Source: CAWDXG01 sp963822115 (lineage in GTDB: Bacteria; Myxococcota_A; Polyangia; Polyangiales; Polyangiaceae). From it: a stretch of 64,000 nt of DNA. Location: NCBI GenBank assembly GCA_963822115.1, contig CAWGGM010000018.1, forward strand, positions 124,001 to 188,000. The letters run 5' to 3'. This document shows, piece by piece, positions 8,778-19,673 of the stretch (position 1 is its first letter; every line of letters starts with the position of its first letter). The notes under the pieces are model-generated. The model made no database searches and was not told the DNA's origin. It was given only the letters and a program-made list of their open reading frames with translations. A program made the translations under genes and the position numbers.

Positions 8778-9626
8778 ATGTCGACCGAGGAGGATGCAAG
8801 CAAGCTCTTCGTTGCGGGGTTGCCGGATTCGATCAACGAGGACGTGTTGCGTCAGTTGTTCGAGGCGACGGGCGGAACGGTTAGAAGCCTGAGCCTGCCG
8901 AAGGACCGAGCCACCGGGCGACCGCGTGGTTTCGGGTTCGTCACGCTCTCGTCGGCTGAAGAGGCTGAAGCGGCACGCCGGACACTGGACGGTTCGCTGC
9001 AGGCTGGACGCGCGATCTCGGTGCGTCCCTTCCAGGCGGAGGCGCCTCGCCGCGGCGAGGCGCCGCAAGCGAGCGGCGGAGGCGGCGGAGGCGGCCCAGC
9101 CAGCTCCGATCGGACGCTGTACGTCGGCAATCTGCCGTACGACGTCACGCAGGATGACGTCCAGCAACTCGTTTCCGGCAGCGGCGAGCGTGACGTGGTG
9201 CGCGTTCACCTGCCCGTCGGTCCCGACGGCCGTCTGCGCGGTTTTGGTTTCGTCACGATGGGATCGGCCGAAGCCGCCAACGAAGCGATCGCCGCGTTGC
9301 GATCGGTGGAGATGGGTGGACGTTGGCTCATCATCAACATCGCCCACCCCAAGGGTGAACGCACCGACCGGGGCGATCGTCCGCGCCCGCGTCCTCGCGA
9401 CGACTCGGCCATGGCTACGTCGCGCTCGTCCGAGCCCGACCCTGCGATGCTCGAGGCGATGGGCGAACCTCGTCCTGAAGGACGCCGCCGCGCGGTCAAG
9501 CCCGAGCAGAGCGACAGCAAGCGTCGCAAGAAGCGCGGCAGCAGCAGCGGCGGCACGGGCGGCGACCGCGGTTCTGCGCGCAAGCGCAAGCGCGACGGCG
9601 ACTGGAAGGACTGGGACAAGGACTAG
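8778..9626 (+). CDS. RNA-binding protein with two RRM domains and basic tail
   Basis: The 282-residue protein carries RRM1 at about residues 10-85 (RNP2 LFVAGL, RNP1 RGFGFVTL) and RRM2 at about 113-190 (RNP2 LYVGNL, RNP1 RGFGFVTM), joined by a Gly-rich linker. The last 90 residues are disordered and Lys/Arg/Ser-rich (SDSKRRKKRGSSSGGTGG). Bacterial RRM proteins are usually single-domain, so the tandem arrangement with a basic tail is on the large side. It should bind single-stranded RNA; targets are unknown. Confidence 0.9.
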   Translation: MSTEEDASKLFVAGLPDSINEDVLRQLFEATGGTVRSLSLPKDRATGRPRGFGFVTLSSAEEAEAARRTLDGSLQAGRAISVRPFQAEAPRRGEAPQASGGGGGGGPASSDRTLYVGNLPYDVTQDDVQQLVSGSGERDVVRVHLPVGPDGRLRGFGFVTMGSAEAANEAIAALRSVEMGGRWLIINIAHPKGERTDRGDRPRPRPRDDSAMATSRSSEPDPAMLEAMGEPRPEGRRRAVKPEQSDSKRRKKRGSSSGGTGGDRGSARKRKRDGDWKDWDKD

Positions 9627-9932
9627 ACCCGTCGCAGCCCCGCTCTCGTCATTTCCCCGCGTGCATCGAGCCAGCCCGGTCCCTCTTGGCCGCCGGCACC
9701 CAAGTCGGCGGAATTCTTGTGCTTGGAGAAATGCCAACACCCGGCAAGCCGGCCGGACACTGAACAAATGCCTCAAAGCGTTGCTCGGCCTCGATTGCAC
9801 CCCGGGAGGGTCGCGTGCTAGTTAGGTCGGCCTTCGCGTCTGGCCGAAGGCCGCGGCCCGTCCGACGACGCACTCGTCGGCGACCGACGGCGTCCGGGGG
9901 CCAGAAGCTCGTCTATTGATAGCGTTCGATCG
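9627..9932. other. Intergenic region upstream of the mreB operon
   Basis: These 306 bp separate the RRM gene from mreB and hold no convincing gene. They contain a strong hairpin at 9828-9853. No clear -35/-10 pair was found; TATTGATAG sits about 22 bp before the mreB ATG. Confidence 0.6.
9828..9853. repeat. 9-bp perfect inverted repeat (hairpin) before mreB
   Basis: CGGCCTTCG (9828-9836) and CGAAGGCCG (9845-9853) are exact reverse complements with an 8-base loop. There is no T-tract, so it is either a weak terminator of the RRM gene or a structure in the mreB leader, 80 bp before the start. Confidence 0.6.
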
Positions 9933-10967
9933 ATGATTTTCGACTGGCTCTACGGCCTGTTCTCGAATGACCTCGCCATCGACCTTGGGACGGCGACGAC
10001 GCTCATCTATGTGAAGGGCAAGGGGATCGTCAGCTGCGAGCCCTCCGTCGTTGCCGTCCAGCGCGACTCGCGTGGCGACAAGAAAGTGCTGGCCGTCGGC
10101 CGTGAGGCCAAGGAAATGCTCGGCCGTACGCCAGGCAACATCCAGGCCATCCGGCCGCTACGCGACGGCGTGATCGCGGACTTCGAGATCACCGAAGCGA
10201 TGCTGCGCTACTTCATCGCGCGTGCCCACAACCGCCGCACGCTGGTCAAGCCGCGCATCATCATCTGCGTCCCCTTCGGCATCACCGAGGTGGAAAAGCG
10301 CGCGGTCAAGGAGAGTGCCGAGAGCGCCGGTGCCCGCGAGGTGTACCTGATCGAGGAGCCGATGGCGGCCGCCATCGGTGCGGGGCTGCCGATCACGGAG
10401 CCGAGCGGGAACATGGTGGTGGACATCGGTGGCGGCACAACCGAGGTCGCGGTCATCTCGCTTGCCGGCATCGTCTATTCGCAGAGCGTGCGCGTGGGTG
10501 GCGACAAGATGGACGACGCGATCGTCGCCTACATGAAGCGCAAGTACAACCTGGCCATCGGCGAGCAAACGGCGGAGCGCATCAAGATGACGCTCGGAAA
10601 CGCCTACTCGCTCGACCAGCAGGTGACGATGGAGGTCAAGGGCCGCGACATGGTCGCCGGCATCCCGAAGACCGTCGTCGTCAACTCCGACGAGATTCGC
10701 GAGGCTCTCGCCGAGCCGACCAATGCCATTGTCGAGGCCGTCTTGCTGGCTCTGGAGCGGACCCCGCCCGAGCTGGCCGCGGACATCGTCGACAAGGGCG
10801 TCGTGCTCACCGGCGGCGGAGCCCTGCTCAAGAACATCGATGTGCTCCTGCGCGAAGAAACCGGGCTCCCCGTGATGGTAAGCGACGATCCGATCAGCGC
10901 TGTCGTGCTTGGCAGCGGCAAGACGCTCGACCACATCGAGCTATTGAAGGAAGTAACGATCGGCTGA
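9933..10967 (+). CDS. mreB: Rod-shape actin homologue MreB
   Basis: This 344-residue actin-fold ATPase polymerises under the inner membrane and guides lateral peptidoglycan synthesis. The phosphate-1 loop (AIDLGTATTLIYVKGKGIV), the second phosphate motif (MVVDIGGGTTEVAVISL) and the adenosine motif (GVVLTGGGALLKNID) are all present. The N-terminal MIFDWLYGLFSND resembles the membrane-binding amphipathic helix of other MreB proteins. Length is typical. It is the first gene of the five-gene elongasome operon, 7 bp before mreC. Confidence 0.97.
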   Translation: MIFDWLYGLFSNDLAIDLGTATTLIYVKGKGIVSCEPSVVAVQRDSRGDKKVLAVGREAKEMLGRTPGNIQAIRPLRDGVIADFEITEAMLRYFIARAHNRRTLVKPRIIICVPFGITEVEKRAVKESAESAGAREVYLIEEPMAAAIGAGLPITEPSGNMVVDIGGGTTEVAVISLAGIVYSQSVRVGGDKMDDAIVAYMKRKYNLAIGEQTAERIKMTLGNAYSLDQQVTMEVKGRDMVAGIPKTVVVNSDEIREALAEPTNAIVEAVLLALERTPPELAADIVDKGVVLTGGGALLKNIDVLLREETGLPVMVSDDPISAVVLGSGKTLDHIELLKEVTIG

Positions 10968-10974
10968 GTAGCCG

Positions 10975-11913
10975 TTGTTCGAGCGGTCTTCGCCGTTCGG
11001 CCGCGGCGCTTGGTCGACTCCGCGTGAGTTTTTCGCTGTGGGCTCGTTCAAGCGATACCGCGATACCGCCATAGTCGTGCTGCTTCTGGCGGTGCCGTTT
11101 TTCTTCCTGCGCGCGAGCATCCGCAAGCCGGAGGAAATGAGCCCGGTCGACCGGACGATCATGCGCATCGCCGCGCCGTTCCAGTACGCGGCTGCAGCAC
11201 TGGCTCGCGGCGTGTCGAGCCTCGTCAGCGACTACGTCTATCTCGTCAACGTCAAGGCCAACAACGACAAGCTCAGCTACGAAAATGCCCGGCTCCGGCA
11301 GCGCGTGCTCGATCTGCGCGGACAGGAAGCCGAGAACCGCCGCCTCAAGAAGCTGCTCGGCCTGCGCGAGACCATTCCCAACGAGACGGTGAGCGCGGTC
11401 GTCGTGGGCAAGGACACGAGCGAATACTTCCGGGTCGTACATCTCACGCTCGACGACCCGGGCGTGGCAGTTCGCCCCAACATGCCGGTAATCTCGCTCG
11501 ACGGCACGGTCGGTACCGTGATGCGCGTCGCGGGCGGAAAGGTGGACGTACAGCTGACCGTCGACAGCGGCTTCGGCGTGGACGTGGTCGACGAGCGGAC
11601 CGGCGCCCGGGGCTTCGTTCGTGGCATCGGCGATCGTACGCGCTATGCCGTGCGCGTGGAGTACGTACAGCGAACGGACGAGGTCGACGTGGGCGATCTG
11701 CTGTTGACCAGCGGCGTCGGCTGCCGTTTCCCGAAGGGCATCGCCGTGGCGCGCGTGACCAAGGTGATCAAGCGCGACTTCGGCATCTACCAGCAGGTCG
11801 AGGCGACGCCGACGGTCGACTTCTCGCGGCTCGACAACGCACTCATCGTGCTCACCGACACGAAGGATTGCGAACCGAAGAGCGCAGCGCGGGGGCCACG
11901 AGCGAAGCGGTGA
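10975..11913 (+). CDS. mreC: Rod-shape-determining protein MreC
   Basis: This 312-residue bitopic inner-membrane protein activates PBP2/RodA and links them to MreB. A TM segment (TAIVVLLLAVPFFFLRA, about 31-47) precedes a coiled coil (about 85-125, NDKLSYENARLRQRVLDLRG) and a two-barrel periplasmic domain (VVVGKDTSEYFRVVHLTLDD onward). The start is a TTG at 10975; a GTG at 11038, just before the TM helix, is an alternative. Position between mreB and mreD confirms the call. Confidence 0.95.
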   Translation: MFERSSPFGRGAWSTPREFFAVGSFKRYRDTAIVVLLLAVPFFFLRASIRKPEEMSPVDRTIMRIAAPFQYAAAALARGVSSLVSDYVYLVNVKANNDKLSYENARLRQRVLDLRGQEAENRRLKKLLGLRETIPNETVSAVVVGKDTSEYFRVVHLTLDDPGVAVRPNMPVISLDGTVGTVMRVAGGKVDVQLTVDSGFGVDVVDERTGARGFVRGIGDRTRYAVRVEYVQRTDEVDVGDLLLTSGVGCRFPKGIAVARVTKVIKRDFGIYQQVEATPTVDFSRLDNALIVLTDTKDCEPKSAARGPRAKR

Positions 11914-11920
11914 GCCGGCC

Positions 11921-12448
11921 ATGCGGAACGCGGCGTTTCTTGCGGTTGGAATCCTCCTGATCCTGGTTCAGTCGAACCTGTACCGGATCATCGGGCCGCT
12001 CCACATCCATGGCGCCACACCGAGCCTGACGCTGCCGCTCATCATCTTCCTCGGCGTCCACGAGGCCTCGATAGTGCGCGGCGCCGGGCTGGCGTTCGCG
12101 CTCGGCTACGCGATGGATCTGTTCGCGTCTGCGCCCATGGGCCTGTTCGCTTTCGTGTCGGTCGGCATCTGGTGGCTGTCGCGGGTTGCGGGCGTGCGGC
12201 TGACGGCGCAAACGCCGCTGACGCGCATGTCGCTCGCGTTCGGTTTCGCGCTGGTGCAAAGCGCGATGATCCTGACCCTGCTCGCGATTTTCGGCGCGGA
12301 CACCAAGCGCCCGCTCGAGATCGGCACCATCGTGCTGCCGAACGCCATTTCCACCGCTGTGGTCAGCCCCATCATCTTCGCCATCGCGCAGCGCCTGCAC
12401 CAGAGCACGCTGGCGGCGCACAGCACGCCCGAGGGAGCGCAGCGATGA
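11921..12448 (+). CDS. mreD: Rod-shape-determining protein MreD
   Basis: The 175-residue product has about five hydrophobic helices (AAFLAVGILLILVQSNLY at the N-terminus, LPLIIFLGVHEASIVRGAGL and others), as in MreD. It is an integral inner-membrane part of the elongasome. It begins 7 bp after mreC and ends 13 bp before mrdA. MreD is poorly conserved, so the call rests largely on the operon. Confidence 0.9.
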   Translation: MRNAAFLAVGILLILVQSNLYRIIGPLHIHGATPSLTLPLIIFLGVHEASIVRGAGLAFALGYAMDLFASAPMGLFAFVSVGIWWLSRVAGVRLTAQTPLTRMSLAFGFALVQSAMILTLLAIFGADTKRPLEIGTIVLPNAISTAVVSPIIFAIAQRLHQSTLAAHSTPEGAQR

Positions 12449-12461
12449 ACGGGGGAGCGCC

Positions 12462-14387
12462 ATGAATTTCCTCGTCCAACGTTCGGATGTCGGCGAGTTC
12501 CGGCGTCGCTACAGCTGGATGGGGCTGTTCGTCGTGCTCATCTTCCTGGTGCTCGTGGGGCGCCTGGTACAACTCCAGATCGTCGAAGGCGACCTGCATG
12601 CTGCCCAGGCACGCCGCAACATCGTCGGAGAGATCAACCTGGCGACCACCCGCGGCGTGATCCGCGACGCGTATGGCCGGGTGCTGGCGGCGAACCGCCC
12701 CTCGTACAACGTCTACGTGACTCCGGAAGTCATCGATCTGCAGAAGACCTGGCCCAGGGTCGTCAAGCTGATGGGGCTGGACGACGAGGAACGCCAGCGG
12801 CTCGAAGCCAAGATCATCGACATCCGCAAGCGGAACGACACCAGGAAGTCGCAGCAGATCCTGCTCAAGGTCGATGTGAGCCGCGATGTCGTGGCTGCGC
12901 TCGAGACCCACAAGGCAGAACTGCGCGGTGTCGATGTCGCGCCTGTGCCGGTGCGCTACTACCCGTACGGCGAGCTCGGTGCCCACATGCTCGGTTACAT
13001 GCGCGAGGTCGATCCGGAGACACTCGCGCGGCTCAGGAGCCGTGGCTATCGATCGGGGGATCGCATCGGCGCCGTCGGAATCGAGCACCGCTGGGAAAGC
13101 TACCTCAGGGGCAAACGCGGCAAGGAAAAGGTGCTGCACGGCGTCAAGCGCCGGCAGAACCTGGAGGAGCTGGAGGCGAAGTACCTGGAGCAGCCGCGCA
13201 AGATCGAGCCGATCCCGGGACGGGACATTTCGCTCACGCTCGACATCGACCTTGAAAAGTCGATCGAACGCGCCATGCGCGGCGAGCTGGGCGGCGCGGT
13301 CGTGGTGGTCGACGTGCGCACCGGCCGCATCCTTGCCGCGCTGTCCAAGCCGGGTTTCGACCCGAACGTGATCTCGGGCGGGAGTGGCAAGAAGGCCGTG
13401 CGCGAAGCGTTCAAGCGGCTGTTCTCCGATCCGCTCAAGCCCATGCTCGACAAGACGATGTCGGCGGCCTACCCGCCGGGCTCGACTTTCAAGCCGTTCA
13501 GCGCGCTGGCCGCGCTGCAGAACCACCTGATCGATCCGAGGGCCACGATCAACTGCCGCGGCGGATACCGCTACGGAAAGCGCTACTTCCGATGCGCGGA
13601 AGTGCACGGACGCGTGAACCTGCACCAGGCCATCGTCGAGTCGTGCAACACGTACTTCTACCACCTGGGCGAAACCGTGACGATCGATCCGCTCGCCAAG
13701 ATGGGTATGGAGTTCGGCTTCGGCGCCAAGACAGGCATCGGTGTGAACCCCGAATCCCGCGGTCGAATGCCGACGCGCTCGTGGTACATCCGGCGCTACA
13801 AGGGCCAGTTCTACGGAGGCTATTCGCTGCTCGCCGCCATCGGTCAGGGCGCGACAACGGTGACAATCCTGCAGGAGGCGCTGGCCTACGCAGCGCTCGC
13901 CAACGGCGGCACGCTCTACCAGCCGCAGGTGGTGCGCAGCATCGAGACCAGCGACGGCACGATTGTGCAGGAGTTCCCGCCCCGCGTGCGCCGGGTCATT
14001 CCCATGGACCCGGATCAGCTCGGGCTCGTCAAGAGCGCGCTCATCGGCGTGGTTCGTGATCACAAGGGCACGGCCCACCAGGCGGAGATCAAGGGCGTCA
14101 ACGTCGCCGGCAAGACAGGTACCGCGCAGGTCACGCACGTCAGGCGGACCGGGCTCGACAAGGATCGAGTCTGGTACTTCAACCGCGATCACTCGTGGTT
14201 TGCCGGCTATGCGCCGTCGCATTCGCCCGAGATCGCGATTGCCGTCTTGATCGAGCACGGTGGTGGCGGTGGCGAACACGCCGCGCCGGTGGCGATGAAG
14301 GTCGTGCGCAAGTGGCAGGAGCTCAAGCACAAGCGTCTGGAGGCGCAGGCCTCGGCGCAGAAGCCGAAGAAGCGGAGCACGCTCTGA
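12462..14387 (+). CDS. mrdA: Penicillin-binding protein 2 (elongation-specific transpeptidase)
   Basis: This 641-residue class B PBP crosslinks peptidoglycan with RodA during side-wall growth. It has an N-terminal TM anchor (MGLFVVLIFLVLVGRLVQLQ, residues 20-39), a pedestal domain beginning near ARRNIVGEINLATTRGVI, and a transpeptidase domain. The active-site motifs are SxxK with Ser341 (GSTFKPF), SxN at 394-396 (SCN) and KTG at 551-553. A GGGGGAG lies upstream of the ATG. Its stop overlaps the rodA start (ATGA). Confidence 0.96.
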   Translation: MNFLVQRSDVGEFRRRYSWMGLFVVLIFLVLVGRLVQLQIVEGDLHAAQARRNIVGEINLATTRGVIRDAYGRVLAANRPSYNVYVTPEVIDLQKTWPRVVKLMGLDDEERQRLEAKIIDIRKRNDTRKSQQILLKVDVSRDVVAALETHKAELRGVDVAPVPVRYYPYGELGAHMLGYMREVDPETLARLRSRGYRSGDRIGAVGIEHRWESYLRGKRGKEKVLHGVKRRQNLEELEAKYLEQPRKIEPIPGRDISLTLDIDLEKSIERAMRGELGGAVVVVDVRTGRILAALSKPGFDPNVISGGSGKKAVREAFKRLFSDPLKPMLDKTMSAAYPPGSTFKPFSALAALQNHLIDPRATINCRGGYRYGKRYFRCAEVHGRVNLHQAIVESCNTYFYHLGETVTIDPLAKMGMEFGFGAKTGIGVNPESRGRMPTRSWYIRRYKGQFYGGYSLLAAIGQGATTVTILQEALAYAALANGGTLYQPQVVRSIETSDGTIVQEFPPRVRRVIPMDPDQLGLVKSALIGVVRDHKGTAHQAEIKGVNVAGKTGTAQVTHVRRTGLDKDRVWYFNRDHSWFAGYAPSHSPEIAIAVLIEHGGGGGEHAAPVAMKVVRKWQELKHKRLEAQASAQKPKKRSTL

Positions 14388-15508
14388 TGGCCACCAGCGA
14401 TCGCGTGTCGTTCCGTGGCGGGACCCAGGTGGACATGCCGTTGCTCGTCGGCATCGTAGCGATCGCTACAGCCGGCATTGTCAACCTGTACAGCGCCACC
14501 AGCGTGTACATCGACTCTGCCCGTCGCTCCGGGCTCGCCGACATCTACGTCTCGCAGATCTACTGGATCGTCGTCGGTATCCTGCTGGGGTTTCTAGCGG
14601 CGATCATCGACTACCGTCACTTCGAGCGCATGGCGTACGTGCTGTACGCCGGGGGCATGGTGGCCCTTGGGCTTGTCTTCGTGCTGGGTGCGGACATCCG
14701 GGGTTCCTCCCGCTGGATCCAGATCGGGGGGTTCTCGTTCCAGCCGAGCGAGTTCATGAAGATCCTGGTGATCCTCGTGGTCGCCAAGTACCTGCACAAC
14801 GACCTGAAGACGGAGCCGCGGACGCTCATGGACCTGGCGCCACCGGCGGCGCTGACCGCGCTGCCGGTGATTGCCGTGATGGCCCAGCCCGACCTGGGCA
14901 CCAGCATGATCTACCTGCTGACCGCGGGCGCGATGGTCGCGATGACGCGCATCCGTCGCAGCAGCCTGTTCTGGTTGTTCATCACGGTGGCGGTCGCTGC
15001 CGTGCTGCTCTGGAAGTTCGGGATGCACGACTACCAGAAGGCGCGCATCACGAGCTTTCTCAACCCCGAAGCCGACAAGACCGGAGCGGGCTGGCACGCG
15101 TTCCAGTCGCGCACAGCGATCGGCGATGGCGGGGTCCTCGGTCAGGGTTTCATGCAGGGCACGCAGAACCAGTTCGGCTTCTTGCCGGATCAGTTCTCGG
15201 ACTTCCCGTTCGCCGTGTTCGCCGAGGACTGGGGATTCGTTGGCAGCGTGGTGCTGTTGGGGCTGTACGCCTTCATCTGCGGTTGGGCGATCCACATCGC
15301 CTCGCAGGCCAAGGACCGCTTCGGCGCGGCCGTGGCCATCGGTGTGGGCGCGATGTTCTTCTGGCACACGGTCTTCAACCTGGGCATGGCGCTCGGGCTT
15401 CTGCCCGTCGTGGGCATCACGCTGCCGCTATTTTCGTACGGCGGTTCGAGCGTGATCACGATGTTGATCGCGCTAGGCCTTCTGATGAACGTCTCGATGC
15501 GCCGCTGA
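14387..15508 (+). CDS. rodA: SEDS glycosyltransferase RodA
   Basis: The 373-residue polytopic protein polymerises lipid II glycan in complex with PBP2. SEDS features are visible: GSSRWIQIGGFSFQPSEFMK in the middle, the LAQPDLGT-type segment (VMAQPDLGTSMIYLLT), and the C-terminal GITLPLFSYGGSS. The start at 14387 overlaps the mrdA stop, giving strong coupling between the partners. It is the last gene of the elongasome operon; 183 bp of non-coding DNA follow. Confidence 0.96.
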   Translation: MATSDRVSFRGGTQVDMPLLVGIVAIATAGIVNLYSATSVYIDSARRSGLADIYVSQIYWIVVGILLGFLAAIIDYRHFERMAYVLYAGGMVALGLVFVLGADIRGSSRWIQIGGFSFQPSEFMKILVILVVAKYLHNDLKTEPRTLMDLAPPAALTALPVIAVMAQPDLGTSMIYLLTAGAMVAMTRIRRSSLFWLFITVAVAAVLLWKFGMHDYQKARITSFLNPEADKTGAGWHAFQSRTAIGDGGVLGQGFMQGTQNQFGFLPDQFSDFPFAVFAEDWGFVGSVVLLGLYAFICGWAIHIASQAKDRFGAAVAIGVGAMFFWHTVFNLGMALGLLPVVGITLPLFSYGGSSVITMLIALGLLMNVSMRR

Positions 15509-15621
15509 GCCCGCCGTCCAGTCGCAATGTAAAACCATCGGCCGACTTCAAAAATTCCAAGGAGCACAAGGGGTTGAGCTGTGCCGCCCGGAAATTTCCT
15601 TTCGTCCGGGAGCCCAGTTGA

Positions 15622-15636
15622 GGCTACACTGTAGCC
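15622..15636. repeat. Short palindrome upstream of a lipoprotein gene
   Basis: GGCTAC-act-GTAGCC is a perfect inverted repeat about 56 bp before the lipoprotein start. It could be an operator, but nothing else supports this. Confidence 0.35.
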
Positions 15637-15691
15637 GTCGTTAGACGGATCGGCTTGGAGGTCGACCGCGCACCTCGCCCCAGGAGGCCTT

Positions 15692-16126
15692 GTGAGCTCC
15701 AGATTCGCCCGTGTACTTGGGATTGGCTTCGTTACCCTTTCAGCTTCAGCGCTGGTGCTGTCCTGCGCCTCGAGTGACAACGGGACGACGTTTCCGAGTG
15801 GGGGCTCGGGCAACGCTGATTCGGGCGTGGATTCGTCGTTTGGTGGCAACAGCGGCGGTGGCACCGGCGGCAGCGTCTCGACCGGCGGAACCGGCAACGT
15901 CGGCGGCAACTCGATGGGCGGGACCGGCAACGCTGGCGGATTCGGGGGAACCAGTACCGGCGGGACTGCTGGCAGCGGCACTGGTGGTTCGGGCGGCGGA
16001 TCCTGCAATCCAGCCTTCTGTCCGAGCTCGGGCTTCGGCCAGGCCTGCTGCGTGACGTCGAACGGTCCGTGCGGAACGGATACGGGCACCGGCTGCCAGC
16101 AGACCAGCACCAGCAACGACTTCTAG
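15692..16126 (+). CDS. Gly/Ser-rich putative lipoprotein
   Basis: The GTG at 15692, preceded by AGGAGG, gives 144 residues with a lipoprotein signal (VLGIGFVTLSASALVLSCAS, lipobox VLSC). A linker of Gly, Ser, Thr and Asn (about residues 35-110) leads to a short Cys-containing end (CNPAFCPSSGFGQACC). This signal + GGSGG linker + small Cys domain plan is the same as in the array at 38.9-41.1 kb. Such proteins are common surface lipoproteins in myxobacteria; role unknown. Confidence 0.75.
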   Translation: MSSRFARVLGIGFVTLSASALVLSCASSDNGTTFPSGGSGNADSGVDSSFGGNSGGGTGGSVSTGGTGNVGGNSMGGTGNAGGFGGTSTGGTAGSGTGGSGGGSCNPAFCPSSGFGQACCVTSNGPCGTDTGTGCQQTSTSNDF

Positions 16127-16149
16127 ATCACCGAGCGTGATTTTCGCTA

Positions 16150-16170
16150 CAGGACTAGCAGCTCGTCCTG
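16150..16170. repeat. 21-bp near-perfect palindrome after the lipoprotein gene
   Basis: CAGGACtAGCaGCTcGTCCTG pairs over nine of ten positions and begins 24 bases after the lipoprotein stop. It could form the stem of a terminator, though no T-tract follows. Confidence 0.45.
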
Positions 16171-16217
16171 ACCGCGCCGTTTCGAGCTGCAGCGCTGACG
16201 ACTGGAGCGTCGTGGCT

Positions 16218-16233
16218 CCGCGCTTTCGCGCGG
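16218..16233. terminator. Possible hairpin between convergent genes
   Basis: CCGCGC-TTTC-GCGCGG is a perfect 6-bp stem with a four-base loop, in the gap between the lipoprotein gene and the convergent helicase gene. It lacks a T-tract. Confidence 0.35.
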
Positions 16234-16348
16234 ACCGTGCCGGACTCCGTCCAGCGCAGCTGGGCTCCGTCCACTCGGGTTCACCGCCCCTCGAGCGCCC
16301 CGACGCGCCTCGCTCCGCTCGGCGCGGGCTCACTTCGCTTCGCCGGAC

Positions 16349-19642
<3,294 letters not shown>

Positions 19643-19673
19643 GTCTGTCCTCGAAGGTGGCAGGTGGTGTGGA

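Noticed and set aside
7398..9800. An 800-codon minus-strand open frame
   Set aside because: It overlaps lgt, the lipid kinase and the RRM gene, which all have clear motifs. Its Arg/Pro/Ala-rich translation has none, and long empty frames are expected in high-GC DNA with strong codon bias.
12372..14330. A 652-codon minus-strand frame opposite mrdA
   Set aside because: It is antisense to a well-supported PBP2 gene and shows no motif.
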